Source: Spirochaetes bacterium GWE1_32_154
GTDB lineage: Bacteria > Spirochaetota > GWE2-31-10
Assembly (NCBI GenBank): GCA_001829315.1
Contig: MIAY01000001.1
Coordinates: forward strand, 324,927 to 388,926
Length of the DNA stretch: 64,000 nt
Direction of reading: 5' to 3'
Below are positions 1-9,174 of this stretch, piece by piece (positions within the stretch are counted from its first letter, which is position 1; every line of letters begins with the position of its first letter). Below the pieces are notes generated by a model that did not search any database, was not told where the DNA came from, and worked only from the letters and a program-made list of their open reading frames with translations. A program made the position numbers and the translations under genes.

Positions 1-344
1 ATTTCTGGAATACAAATGCTCTTAAAATGACAGGATCAAATGGTGTTTTTAAAGTTAAAGTTCCTAAGTCATATATCGACCTTGCAGGTGGATGGGGTGG
101 TGTTGCTGATACATCATTTACTGTAAAAGTTGTATTTGTTAAAGATGCTCTTGTTTCTACTATTCCTGCTGCTAGTGGAGATGCTGTAATGTTTACTGAT
201 GCAGCTGTAACATATGTTTATTCTGATGCTGCACAAGATAATGGTGTTGTTACTTTAGCTGATTTAAATAAAGTTAACGCAACTGTTGTTCCTACTGGTA
301 AAGTTGCTCCTTATGATGGTGTTTCTATTAAATGCTATAAATAA
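1..344 (+). CDS. Uncharacterised protein, C-terminal part only
   Basis: The reading frame is open to the left edge (first full codon at position 3) and stops at 342-344, so only about 113 C-terminal residues are visible. The ATG at 27 is internal to the open frame and has no ribosome binding site, so I treat the gene as truncated by the window. The visible part is rich in Val, Ala, Thr and Asp, with alternating hydrophobic residues that suggest beta structure, and ends in a single Cys near the C-terminus. Codons are strongly biased to GCT, GTT and ACT, as in gap and pgk later in the window, which suggests high expression. I recognise no family; a secreted or surface beta-rich protein is a guess. 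A strong terminator follows at once. Confidence 0.6.
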   Translation, partial: FWNTNALKMTGSNGVFKVKVPKSYIDLAGGWGGVADTSFTVKVVFVKDALVSTIPAASGDAVMFTDAAVTYVYSDAAQDNGVVTLADLNKVNATVVPTGKVAPYDGVSIKCYK

Positions 345-360
345 TTTTTTATTTATTGAA

Positions 361-390
361 AAAAGTTGCAGTAAAACTGCAACTTTTTTC
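361..390 (+). terminator. Rho-independent terminator
   Basis: An 11-bp perfect stem (361-371 with 377-387), a 5-nt loop and a T-run. It lies 17 nt after the stop of the first gene. Confidence 0.9.
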
Positions 391-524
391 ATTTTCAAGC
401 AACAACTCCATTGAATTAGTTATAAATAATCCATTGGAGAGTTTTTTTTACATTTTACACTTCGTTTATTCAAATAAATTATCTATAAATAAAATCATAG
501 TTGAAAAATAATTAAATATTTCGT

Positions 525-566
525 ACTATAATATAATAATCAATATTTTGATTATTATATTATAGT
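525..566. promoter_or_regulatory. Perfect 19-bp AT-only inverted repeat before the amylase gene
   Basis: Arms 525-543 and 548-566 are exact reverse complements around the 4-nt loop TATT. A T-run follows at 566-571 and the amylase ribosome binding site starts about 8 nt further on. The position fits a leader hairpin, an attenuator-like structure or an operator. A stem with so few G/C pairs would be a weak terminator, so its role is unclear. Confidence 0.6.
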
Positions 567-587
567 TTTTTGAAAAGGAGTTTCGTT

Positions 588-2558
588 ATGGTAAAAAGAC
601 TTTTGCCTTTTATGTTATTTTTAATAATTGTATCCTGTATTCCCGAGCAACCAAAAGTTGAAGACTTATATTACAATCTTGTGGTTAAAGTAATTCCGGA
701 AGGAAGTGGTACAGTAACGCTTGATCCGAATGGAGGGAACTATAAAGAGGGTTCGAAGGTAGTATTAACTGCGGTTCCGACAGAAAATACTGAGTATTAT
801 TTTACTCAATGGGGCGGGGCAAATTCTACTGAAATTATTGACAGTACTATTACAATGAATGGAAATAAAGAAATAACTGCTAATTTTGGACTCTATTCAC
901 CAACAATACCTTCTTCAACAAATGTTAAAGTAAGCAGTTGGGATAATTCTATAGTGTATTTTGTTGTAACAGACAGATTTTATGATGGTAATACTACAAA
1001 TAATGAGCCATACGGAAGAATAAGTGATAAAACAAAAGCCGGTAATTTTTATGGCGGTGACTTGAAAGGTTTAACAACAAAAATTAACGAAGGTTATTTT
1101 ACCGGTTTAAATATTGATGCGATCTGGATTACATCTCCTGTTGAGCAAATACATGGCTGGATTACCGGTGGTGACGGTGCTTTTGAACATTATGCATATC
1201 ACGGGTATTATGCTCAGGATTTTACTAAATTAGATGCAAATATGGGTACTGAAGATGAATTAAAGACCTTTGTAGATACAGCACATTCAAAAGGCATAAA
1301 AATTGTATTTGATGTTGTTATGAATCATTCAGGGTATGCATCAATTAAAGATTTAGAAGAGTTTGGCTTGTCTTCCATTTTAAAAACCGGTTATGAAAAT
1401 GCTACAGTCTCAAACTATCATTCATTTATCGATTATGAACATAAAGACTGGATTAATTGGTGGGGACCTGATTGGATTAGAGCAGGTTTGGGCGTTGCCG
1501 GTGATTATGAAACAGGAACAGGTGATTTATTAGGTGCCTTAGTTTCTTTACCTGACTTTAAAACAGAGTCTACTAAAACAGGTATTGGTTTACCAAAATT
1601 CTATGCTCATAAATCAGATACAAATGCAAAAGAGAGTGATGGTACTACGGTACGAGAATATCTTGTGAAGTGGCATACTGATTGGGTAAAAACCTACGGC
1701 ATTGATGGTTTTAGAGTGGATACTGCGAAGCATGTTGAACTTGATTCATGGAAAGCATTAAAAGTAGCTGCAAAGAAAAGCTATGCAGATTGGAAGACCG
1801 CTAATCCTGGTAAAACTGTTGATAATGAAGACTTCTGGATGACTGGTGAAGTGTGGGGACATGGTGTTACGAAATCTGAATATTTCGAGAATGGTTTTGA
1901 TTCAATAATTAACTTCTCATATCAAACTTCTGTTGCCTCCGCAACAACGGAACCGATTAAAATTGAAGCTATTTATAAGACTTATGCTGAGAATATTAAT
2001 ACCCAAGCCGGTTTTAATGTTTTAAGTTATATTTCATCACATGATACACAACTTTTCTTTCCTACATCAATTGCGAAGGATTATGCAAAACAAAAAATAG
2101 TAGGCACGTTGTTAATGCTTACGCCGGGTGCTGTTCAAATCTATTATGGTGATGAGTATGGTAGAGATAATAGTACAGCTGCATACGGTAAAGATAAAGA
2201 TCAATTAACACGATCACAAATGTTATTTAGTACCGATGGTTCTTGGACAAATGAGAATACGCAGGTATTAAATCATTGGAAAAAGATGACGCAATTTAGA
2301 AAAAAACACAAAGCAATTGGCATGGGAAATCATGTTCAATTATCATTAACAGCACCATATCGATTTGCACGATTTAAAGATGCCGATAAAGTCGTTTGTG
2401 TAATTGGTGCAAGCAATTCTACTGTTGTAGATGTAAAAGGTATTTGGGCTAATGGTACAGAATTAACTGATTTTTATACAGGTACCAAAGCAACGGTAAC
2501 TGATAATAAAGTTACATTTACAGCCCATGCAAATGGGGTTGTTTTAATCGAGGAATAA
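588..2558 (+). CDS. GH13 alpha-amylase-family lipoprotein
   Basis: Predicted secreted glycoside hydrolase that cleaves alpha-glucans such as starch or maltodextrin. The N-terminus is a lipoprotein signal ending IVSC, with the lipidated Cys at residue 17. Residues about 30-100 form a Gly-rich repeat of the InlB-B/flg_new type, probably a spacer. The GH13 barrel follows with all four classical regions: DVVMNH (from about residue 242), GFRVDTAKH (nucleophile Asp378), GEVW (acid/base Glu421) and SSHD (Asp486). A short beta C-terminal domain ends the protein. The ATG at 588 is chosen because AAGGAG sits 7 nt before it; an in-frame TTG at 570 overlaps that site. It stands alone between two terminators, with a large inverted repeat in its leader. 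The exact substrate cannot be read from sequence. Confidence 0.92.
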   Translation: MVKRLLPFMLFLIIVSCIPEQPKVEDLYYNLVVKVIPEGSGTVTLDPNGGNYKEGSKVVLTAVPTENTEYYFTQWGGANSTEIIDSTITMNGNKEITANFGLYSPTIPSSTNVKVSSWDNSIVYFVVTDRFYDGNTTNNEPYGRISDKTKAGNFYGGDLKGLTTKINEGYFTGLNIDAIWITSPVEQIHGWITGGDGAFEHYAYHGYYAQDFTKLDANMGTEDELKTFVDTAHSKGIKIVFDVVMNHSGYASIKDLEEFGLSSILKTGYENATVSNYHSFIDYEHKDWINWWGPDWIRAGLGVAGDYETGTGDLLGALVSLPDFKTESTKTGIGLPKFYAHKSDTNAKESDGTTVREYLVKWHTDWVKTYGIDGFRVDTAKHVELDSWKALKVAAKKSYADWKTANPGKTVDNEDFWMTGEVWGHGVTKSEYFENGFDSIINFSYQTSVASATTEPIKIEAIYKTYAENINTQAGFNVLSYISSHDTQLFFPTSIAKDYAKQKIVGTLLMLTPGAVQIYYGDEYGRDNSTAAYGKDKDQLTRSQMLFSTDGSWTNENTQVLNHWKKMTQFRKKHKAIGMGNHVQLSLTAPYRFARFKDADKVVCVIGASNSTVVDVKGIWANGTELTDFYTGTKATVTDNKVTFTAHANGVVLIEE

Positions 2559-2565
2559 TCTTTTT

Positions 2566-2613
2566 AAACACTTGCTATACCTGAATCTAAATTTTGTATA
2601 GCAAGTGTTTTTC
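2566..2613 (+). terminator. Rho-independent terminator after the amylase gene
   Basis: A 15-bp perfect stem (2566-2580 with 2596-2610), a 15-nt loop and a short T-rich tail. Confidence 0.85.
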
Positions 2614-2735
2614 AATATCAATTAACCTTTTTTATCCAATATCATCCACTCAATAACTTCATAACTTATTGATAGTAAATAAATTAGATTGACGATTTAC
2701 TCAAAAAATGATATATAAAATAGTGGAGTCATACA

Positions 2736-5204
2736 ATGGGACAAACTATTTTTAGAGATATTGACAAAGAGCTACAGGATTCATACCTTAATTATGCTAT
2801 GAGTGTTATAGTAAGCAGGGCTATTCCGGATGTAAGAGACGGGCTTAAACCGGTACATAGAAGAATTTTACATTCGATGAACGAAATGGGGCTTCAGAGT
2901 AATAAGCAATACAAAAAGGCCGGAAGAATTGTCGGTGATGTACTCGGTAAGTTTCATCCACATGGTGATCAGGCTATTTATGATACACTTGTCAGAATGG
3001 CTCAGGACTTTTCATTACGATATCCTGCTGTTGACGGTCATGGTAACTTTGGTTCGATTGATGGCGACCCTCCTGCAGCTATGCGATATACAGAAGCGAA
3101 AATGTCAAAAATCGCCGATCTTATGCTTAAAGATATCAATAAAGATACTGTTGATTTTGGTCCTAATTATGATGAGTCAATGAAGGAACCTTTAGTTATA
3201 CCTTCTGCTGTTCCCTTTTTATTAATAAATGGTACTTCCGGGATTGCTGTTGGTATGTCAACAAATATACCTCCCTATAACATAACAGAAGTTGTAGAAG
3301 CAATTACAAAACAAATTGATAATCCTGAAATCGAAATAGATGATATTATTAAAATAATTAAAGGCCCTGATTTTCCTACCGGTGGTTTTATGTATGGTAG
3401 AGAAGGTGCTAAAAAAGCAATGCGTACCGGTCGAGGTGCTGTTATTATCCGGTCAAAGATGGATGTTGAAGAAATACGACCGGGAAAAGAAGCAATTATT
3501 GTCACTGAAATTCCATACATGGAAAAGAAATCAGATTTAATCATTAAAGTTGCAGAACTGGTAAAAAATGACAAGATTCAAGGTATTTCAGAAATCCGTG
3601 ATGAATCAGATAGAGATGGCTTACGAATTGTCATAGAATTGAAAAAATCGGCAGTTACCAATGTGGTAATCAATCAATTATATTCACATACAAATTTTCA
3701 AAAAAACTTTAATATAATAAATCTGGCACTTGATAAAGGTGTTCCAAAAGTATTAAATATCAAGCAAACTATTCAAGCATATATTGACTTCAGAATGGAA
3801 GTTATTTATAGAAGAACCAGGTTTGAGTTGAAAAAGGCAGAAGAAAGAGCTCATATTTTATTAGGGCTTTTAATTGCGTTAGATAATCTTGATGAAGTAA
3901 TCAGAATTATCAGACAATCAAAAGATAGAGCTGAAGCGAAACCAACACTTATGGAACGATTTGGTTTTTCTGAAATTCAAGCAAATGCAATACTTGAAAT
4001 GCGATTATACCAGTTAACCAATTTAGAGAGTTCTAAACTTAAAGAAGAATATGAAGAACTACAACGTTTAATTGCTAAATTGACTGAGATTTTATCAAGT
4101 GATGCAAATGTTTTACGAGTTGTAAAAGAAGAGCTTATTGAAGATACAAAACCATATTTAGATAATAGAAGAACAAATATTATTGAAGCTGAAATGAATA
4201 TTTTTGAAATTGAAGACCTTCTTCATGAAGAAAGTATGGTTGTAACCATGAGTCATAAAGGTTTTATAAAGAGAACACCTTCGTCAGATTTTAAATTACA
4301 GGGTAAAGGTGGAGTCGGTGTAAGTGCCGGTGCGTTAAGAGATGATGACTTTATTAAACACATGTTTGTAGCCTCAACTCATAGTTTCATGTTGTTTTTC
4401 ACTGATAAAGGTAATGTGTTCCAGTTGAAAGTTCACCAAATTCCACAGTATTCAAGAAGTGCTCGTGGTGAAATTATTAAAATGTTATTTGGCATTGCGC
4501 CTGATGAAAATATTACTGCATTATTAAATCTTTCTGATTATGAAAATAAATCATTAAGTATATTTATTGCAACCAAAAAAGGTGTAGTTAAAAAAGTTGC
4601 AATTGATGAATTCAGACGAATTAATCAAAACGGAAAACGGGCAATTACATTACGTGAAGATGACAGTGTGGTTGATGTTTTATTGACAACCGGTCATGAT
4701 GATATAATACTTGCAACTAAAAAAGGTAAAGCGTTAAAAATAGGTGAACAGGCAGTCAGAGTTATGGGAAGAGTAGCCGGCGGTGTTCGTGGTATTAAGT
4801 TAAGAGAAGGTGATCAGTTATGTGGTGTTTGTCCTGTTCGAGAAGGTGGTTTAATGATGCTGGTTACCGAAAACGGACTCGGTAAACGACTTGAGTTTGA
4901 CGCATTTACAAAACATGCACGAGGCACATCAGGTCAAATGTATTTTAGATACAGTGAAGAAAAAGGTTGTGTTGCTGCAGTATTGTCTGTAAAAGAAGAA
5001 GATGATATAATGGTAATCGCTTCAAAAGGTCAAATGATACGAATTGGCTCAGATAAGATATCCAAGCAGGGTCGAACCGCAAGCGGTATTCGATTGGTAC
5101 GAATAACGAAACCTGATTTTGTTGTAACAGCATCCGTTGTTCATAAAGTTGATGAGGACAAAACTACAGAAACAGTCGATAAAGCTGACGATAGTGGTAA
5201 TTAA
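2736..5204 (+). CDS. gyrA: DNA gyrase subunit A
   Basis: Breakage-reunion subunit of type IIA topoisomerase, which supercoils DNA together with GyrB. At 822 residues it has the full GyrA layout. The winged-helix/tower region holds AAMRYTE with the catalytic Tyr118, and a six-blade beta-pinwheel C-terminal domain runs from about residue 500. The GyrA-box is degenerate: a QGKGGVG-like stretch stands where the classical box is QRRGGKG. The quinolone-determining stretch reads HPHGDQAIYD, so Gln79 occupies the position of E. coli Ser83, while the Asp87 equivalent (Asp83) is kept. The ATG at 2736 has GTGGAG 7 nt upstream. ParC is the alternative, but the pinwheel length and N-terminus favour GyrA. 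gyrB is not in the window. Confidence 0.93.
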   Translation: MGQTIFRDIDKELQDSYLNYAMSVIVSRAIPDVRDGLKPVHRRILHSMNEMGLQSNKQYKKAGRIVGDVLGKFHPHGDQAIYDTLVRMAQDFSLRYPAVDGHGNFGSIDGDPPAAMRYTEAKMSKIADLMLKDINKDTVDFGPNYDESMKEPLVIPSAVPFLLINGTSGIAVGMSTNIPPYNITEVVEAITKQIDNPEIEIDDIIKIIKGPDFPTGGFMYGREGAKKAMRTGRGAVIIRSKMDVEEIRPGKEAIIVTEIPYMEKKSDLIIKVAELVKNDKIQGISEIRDESDRDGLRIVIELKKSAVTNVVINQLYSHTNFQKNFNIINLALDKGVPKVLNIKQTIQAYIDFRMEVIYRRTRFELKKAEERAHILLGLLIALDNLDEVIRIIRQSKDRAEAKPTLMERFGFSEIQANAILEMRLYQLTNLESSKLKEEYEELQRLIAKLTEILSSDANVLRVVKEELIEDTKPYLDNRRTNIIEAEMNIFEIEDLLHEESMVVTMSHKGFIKRTPSSDFKLQGKGGVGVSAGALRDDDFIKHMFVASTHSFMLFFTDKGNVFQLKVHQIPQYSRSARGEIIKMLFGIAPDENITALLNLSDYENKSLSIFIATKKGVVKKVAIDEFRRINQNGKRAITLREDDSVVDVLLTTGHDDIILATKKGKALKIGEQAVRVMGRVAGGVRGIKLREGDQLCGVCPVREGGLMMLVTENGLGKRLEFDAFTKHARGTSGQMYFRYSEEKGCVAAVLSVKEEDDIMVIASKGQMIRIGSDKISKQGRTASGIRLVRITKPDFVVTASVVHKVDEDKTTETVDKADDSGN

Positions 5205-5220
5205 CAGAAATTGAATGATT

Positions 5221-5250
5221 AAAAGCCGGCATTCGTGTCGGCTTTTAATA
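5221..5250 (+). terminator. Rho-independent terminator after gyrA
   Basis: AAAAGCCG pairs with CGGCTTTT around a short loop, about 16 nt after the gyrA stop, with a T-rich tail. Confidence 0.85.
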
Positions 5251-5311
5251 TTGTTATAATATATTTTTCTATTAACTTGAAAAAAATAAAATTTAACAGT
5301 ATATTAAAAAA

Positions 5312-6196
5312 ATGAAAAAAGTAAATGATACTATTTATGATAGTGCCTGGAAAGATGTTATTGAAGGTATTTTTCCGGACTTTATACTTTTTTTCTTTCC
5401 ACTTGCTTATCATGACATTGATTGGTCGAAGGGCTTTAAATTCCATAATAAAGAACTTGGTCGAATTTATAAAGATCATGAAGTTGGTAATAAAAGGGTT
5501 GATGAATTAGTTGAAGTATATTTACTTGATGGATGTTTTAAATGGTTATTTATTCATATAGAAGTTCAAGGGTATAAAGACAACGACTTTCTTGAACGAA
5601 TGTATATTTATAATTATCGTCTTTCTGATAAGTATAAAAAAGAAATTATCAGTTTTGCTGTTTTATCTGATAATAATCCTGATTATAAACCATATAAATA
5701 TGAAACAGGACGATGGGGATTTAAACATATAACAGAGTTTCCTATTGTGAAATTAACGGATTATATTAATAAACTTGATGAGTTGGAAAAATCAGAAAAT
5801 CCTATGTCGATGGTTGTTTTGTCTTCTCTTGAAAATCATAGGGTAAAAAATACAGAAGAAAAATTTAATGTGAAATTGAATTTAATTCGGAAGTTATATA
5901 AAAAAGGTTATGATAAAACTGGTATTTTGTCGGTTTTAAGGTTTATAGATTGGATAATTACACTTCCGCCTGAGTTTGAAGAGAAAATAAAAGAAGAAGT
6001 TGATAAAATGGAGGGTGAACCTATGGCATATGTTACAAGTTTTGAAAGGATAGCAGCAAAAAAAGCTGTATTGGAAACAGAAAAAAAGACTGCATTGAAA
6101 ATGCTTAAAAAAAATTATTCTCCTGAAGAAATCGCTGATTTGACTGATTTGACTCTTGAAGAAATAACAGCTTTAAAAGTTGTTGATAGAGTGTAA
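5312..6196 (+). CDS. Rpn-family PD-(D/E)XK nuclease/putative transposase
   Basis: 294 residues, matching the Rpn (recombination-promoting nuclease, formerly PDDEXK transposase_31) type seen in many copies in spirochaete and cyanobacterial genomes. The nuclease core shows KRVDELVEV and a downstream strand with IEVQG, corresponding to the D...ExQ active-site pattern. The C-terminal tail, with an ALKMLKKNYSPEEIA-type helix followed by TLEEITALK, is the usual end of this family. Biochemically, Rpn proteins are DNA endonucleases linked to RecA-independent recombination; a defence role is proposed for some. The start at ATG 5312 lacks a good ribosome binding site. No terminal repeats or target duplications flank it, so it is not a recognisable mobile element here. 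Confidence 0.85.
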   Translation: MKKVNDTIYDSAWKDVIEGIFPDFILFFFPLAYHDIDWSKGFKFHNKELGRIYKDHEVGNKRVDELVEVYLLDGCFKWLFIHIEVQGYKDNDFLERMYIYNYRLSDKYKKEIISFAVLSDNNPDYKPYKYETGRWGFKHITEFPIVKLTDYINKLDELEKSENPMSMVVLSSLENHRVKNTEEKFNVKLNLIRKLYKKGYDKTGILSVLRFIDWIITLPPEFEEKIKEEVDKMEGEPMAYVTSFERIAAKKAVLETEKKTALKMLKKNYSPEEIADLTDLTLEEITALKVVDRV

Positions 6197-6263
6197 GATT
6201 TATACTGTTGGGTGAAAAAAAATTAGAAATTAAATACAAATAGTTAATAATGTCGGGTTATAA

Positions 6264-6968
6264 ATGATAACAAAACAATTATTAGAAGAAGAATTATATG
6301 AACCAATAAAGAATTTATTTACTTCACAAGGTTATGTGGTTAAAGCTGAAGTTAAAGGCTGTGATGTAACTGCTATTAAAGATGGTGAACTGGTCATAAT
6401 TGAACTGAAAAGAGGAATGAGTATAAAATTATTATCTCAATGTGTTGATAGGCAAAAAATTGGGAATAGTGTTTATTGTGGTATATTCAGACCTAAAAAA
6501 GATAATTTAAAAGATATTAGTATTATTTTGCAAAAACTTGGTTTAGGCTTAATAGTTGTTGATGTTGTAAAAAATCACAAAAAAGCCGAAATAATTGTAG
6601 AACCGGGAATTAATAAAAAAATTACTTCTGTTTCAAGAAGAAAACATATTATAAGAGAAGCAGAATCACGAACAATTGACTGTAATTGCGGTGGGGCAAC
6701 AAGAAAAAAAATAATGACTGCTTATCGGGAATTATCTTTAAGTATTGCATGTTATTTAGAAAATAATGGACCTTCTTCACCTGCGTCAATAAAAAAAGCG
6801 GGCATTGATTCATTGAAAACAAGTTCAATATTAAATAAAAACTTTTACGGCTGGTTCTTACATGAATCGAGAGGAGTATACGGAATATCTGATAAAGGGA
6901 AAAATGCCCTTGAAAATTATACAGAATTAACTAAATTTTATAGAGAAGTATATGGTAAAAATATCTAA
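6264..6968 (+). CDS. DUF2161-like protein with PD-(D/E)XK fold
   Basis: 234 residues. The N-terminal half resembles the DUF2161 family: KGCDVTAI supplies the acidic residue and IIELKRG the E-x-K of a PD-(D/E)XK nuclease-like core. The second half (about residue 150 on) looks like a winged helix, with a Ser/Pro-rich turn and a final helix-strand pair. The DNA or RNA target is unknown. It opens a close-packed run: its end overlaps the next gene by 17 nt, and the Gfo/Idh/MocA and HAD genes follow with gaps of 8 nt or less. Functional coupling to that oxidoreductase/phosphatase pair is inferred only from this packing. Confidence 0.7.
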   Translation: MITKQLLEEELYEPIKNLFTSQGYVVKAEVKGCDVTAIKDGELVIIELKRGMSIKLLSQCVDRQKIGNSVYCGIFRPKKDNLKDISIILQKLGLGLIVVDVVKNHKKAEIIVEPGINKKITSVSRRKHIIREAESRTIDCNCGGATRKKIMTAYRELSLSIACYLENNGPSSPASIKKAGIDSLKTSSILNKNFYGWFLHESRGVYGISDKGKNALENYTELTKFYREVYGKNI

Positions 6969-7407
6969 TTGTCTTGAATGTAACCAATGTTGTAATTTTG
7001 AACCGTATGTTGGTAAAGTCTTTACTGAACAGAAATTAGCAAAGTATTTTTCATTTAATAGCAGACTTTGTAAAACATTTTTTAATAAAATTGAAGACAA
7101 ATATATCTTTGGGAGATATTGCAAGCAATATAATGCAGGGAAATGTGATTTATATCATGGTGATTTATTTCCTTTTGCCTGTGCGATATATCCGTTTATC
7201 ATAGCTTCAAAACCAAAAGGCGGGTATAAATTGGTTATTGACAGAAATTGTCCGCATTGGAGAGTTGTTGTTGATAATACTGATCAATTATTTGACGTAG
7301 TAAAAAAATATGCTATAAATGATGCGATAGATACATTCCCAGAAAAGGACTTAATTCGTATGGGTTATAAAATTATTACCATACAAGACGATATTCATAT
7401 TACATAG
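6952..7407 (+). CDS. YkgJ-type cysteine cluster protein
   Basis: 151 residues with an N-terminal CLECNQCC motif and further Cys in CKTF, YCKQY, KCDLY, FACAIYPF and NCPHW. This is the pattern of the YkgJ/UPF0153 putative zinc- or iron-chelating family. Family function is not established, though metal-dependent oxygenase or maturation roles have been suggested. There is no signal peptide, so it is cytoplasmic. It starts inside the last codons of the upstream nuclease-fold gene and ends 8 nt before the next gene, so translational coupling is likely. Confidence 0.75.
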   Translation: MVKISNCLECNQCCNFEPYVGKVFTEQKLAKYFSFNSRLCKTFFNKIEDKYIFGRYCKQYNAGKCDLYHGDLFPFACAIYPFIIASKPKGGYKLVIDRNCPHWRVVVDNTDQLFDVVKKYAINDAIDTFPEKDLIRMGYKIITIQDDIHIT

Positions 7408-7415
7408 AGAAAAAT

Positions 7416-8438
7416 ATGAGAAAATACACAGCTGCTATTGTCGGTACAGGACGAATCGGATATTCACTTCAAAAAGATAAAAAGAGAGAGCAACCGGCAT
7501 CTCATTCATCTGCATTATACACTAATAAAAATATAAGAATAATCGCTGGTGTTGATGCTGACTCTGAAAAACTCAAATTGTGGCAAGCAGAATATTATAA
7601 TGCAAAAACATACAATTCAATTGATGAAATGCTTGCAGAATGTACTCCTGATATTATTACCGTTGCAGTAAATGAATCGTCTCATCATGAGATCGCACTT
7701 AAAGCAATAAAAGCACAACCAAAATTGGTTGTATTAGAAAAACCTGTTGCATTAACAGTTGAACAAGCAAATCAAATTAAAGAATTTTCATTGTTCCATA
7801 AAGTACCTGTAATGATTAATCATGAACGCAGATTCTCAATTGATTATCAAAAGGTTAAGAAACTAATTCAGTCTGATGGTATTGGGACTGTTGAGTCTAT
7901 TTATGCATCACTATCATCATCTATGCGGATATTTAACAAGAATGATGTAGAAACCGGGAATTATAGCTTAATTCATGATGGAACTCACCTTGTTGATATT
8001 GTTCATTTTTTAACAAATACAAAGTTAAAAAATCCTTTAATTAATCGAATAGGAATAGATAATGATAAAACCGTACGGTATTTGTCATTAAGTTATGATA
8101 TTGCATCATTGATGATACATTTGGAAATATCAGGCGCAAGAAAATATTTCGGTTTTGATATTGATATTCGTGGAACAAAAGGCCGGGTATTAATAGGTAA
8201 TGGTTATTTACAATATTATACGAGACAACAATCTCCTTTTTATACTAACTTTTTCTCTTTATTAAGGGATAAATCATTAAAAAGACCCCGGAAAACCTGC
8301 TATTTCTCTAATATGATACAAAATGCAGTTGATTTTCTTGATGGTAAGCAAATATTAGAATCATCTTTAGATGATGGAATTAGCGCTTTACTCACTTTAA
8401 AAGAAATAGAATCCATATTAATTGAGAGGGGTGAATAA
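7416..8438 (+). CDS. Gfo/Idh/MocA-family NAD(P)-dependent oxidoreductase
   Basis: 340 residues. The N-terminal Rossmann domain begins with the nucleotide-binding GTGRIG, and the family's EKP motif is at residues 108-110 (LEKPVA), carrying the catalytic Lys. The C-terminal alpha/beta domain contains HDGTHLVDIVHF, matching the second conserved catalytic region. Enzymes of this family oxidise or reduce sugars, inositols and amino-sugar nucleotides; the substrate is not predictable here. Its stop overlaps the start of the HAD phosphatase gene (TAATG), so the two probably act on the same small-molecule pathway. Confidence 0.88.
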   Translation: MRKYTAAIVGTGRIGYSLQKDKKREQPASHSSALYTNKNIRIIAGVDADSEKLKLWQAEYYNAKTYNSIDEMLAECTPDIITVAVNESSHHEIALKAIKAQPKLVVLEKPVALTVEQANQIKEFSLFHKVPVMINHERRFSIDYQKVKKLIQSDGIGTVESIYASLSSSMRIFNKNDVETGNYSLIHDGTHLVDIVHFLTNTKLKNPLINRIGIDNDKTVRYLSLSYDIASLMIHLEISGARKYFGFDIDIRGTKGRVLIGNGYLQYYTRQQSPFYTNFFSLLRDKSLKRPRKTCYFSNMIQNAVDFLDGKQILESSLDDGISALLTLKEIESILIERGE

Positions 8439-9112
8439 TGAATTATTTACTTCAAACACAGGGAATTTTGTTTGATTTGGATGGTGTAATTGCTGACACA
8501 AGAGTTGTTTTAAAGGAAACATGGACAAAATGGTGTAATCGAAATGCAATTGATATTGAGAAAATAAGGGAAGTTTCACATGGTAAGCGACCGTTTGATA
8601 CTATCTCAATAGTTGCCCCGCATTTAAATACTTTAGAGCAAGTTAAAATACTTTCAGAAATAGAAAATTCGATATGTCATAGATTAACGAGACTAAATGG
8701 AATAATGGAGTTATTAAATTCTATACCGGATATTAAATGGGGAGTTTGTACATCAAGTACCAGGGAATGTGCAGTTAGCAAACTTCAGCATGCAATTGGT
8801 TATAAGCCTTATTGTTTAGTCTGTTCTGAAGATGTTGAACATGGTAAACCAAATCCCGAAGCGTATATAAAAGCTGCAGGGATTTTAAAGATAAACCCTG
8901 CCAATCTTATCGTATTTGAAGATTCAAAAGCAGGTATTGAGTCAGCAAAAACAGCCGGATGTAAAGTTATAGGTGTAAGTGCTGCTTCAAATAAATCATT
9001 ATTAATAGATGCTGATTATGTCATTCATGATTTTACCGATATTCGAGTTGTAAATATAACTGATAAAAAAGCTACAATTAATCTTCGGGGAAATAGTAAA
9101 ACTTTATTATAA
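8438..9112 (+). CDS. HAD-superfamily phosphatase, beta-phosphoglucomutase-like
   Basis: 224 residues with all HAD motifs: motif I LFDLDGVIADT (nucleophile and acid Asp), motif II CTSST, motif III Lys in GKPNPEAY, and motif IV FEDSKAGIESA. A helical cap lies between motifs I and II, as in subfamily IA (beta-phosphoglucomutase, phosphoglycolate phosphatase). The likely reaction is hydrolysis or isomerisation of a sugar phosphate. The start overlaps the stop of the Gfo/Idh/MocA gene by one base, and the gene is the last of the run, ending before a bidirectional hairpin. Confidence 0.85.
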   Translation: MNYLLQTQGILFDLDGVIADTRVVLKETWTKWCNRNAIDIEKIREVSHGKRPFDTISIVAPHLNTLEQVKILSEIENSICHRLTRLNGIMELLNSIPDIKWGVCTSSTRECAVSKLQHAIGYKPYCLVCSEDVEHGKPNPEAYIKAAGILKINPANLIVFEDSKAGIESAKTAGCKVIGVSAASNKSLLIDADYVIHDFTDIRVVNITDKKATINLRGNSKTLL

Positions 9113-9134
9113 TAATTGTCATGTAAACAGCAAA

Positions 9135-9165
9135 AAGAAAGGGCCGGAAAATCCGACCCTTTCTT
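9135..9165. terminator. Bidirectional terminator between convergent genes
   Basis: A 14-bp stem with one mismatch (9135-9148 with 9152-9165) and a 3-nt loop, A-rich on one side and T-rich on the other. It lies between the HAD gene (+) and the PPDK-like gene (-). Confidence 0.8.
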
Positions 9166-9174
9166 GGCCTTATA

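Noticed and set aside
2736-5204. Topoisomerase IV ParC instead of GyrA
   Set aside because: The long six-blade C-terminal domain and overall motif order fit GyrA better, although the GyrA-box is degenerate.
5312-6196. Mobile element around the Rpn-type gene
   Set aside because: No terminal inverted repeats, target duplications or second copy are visible in the window.
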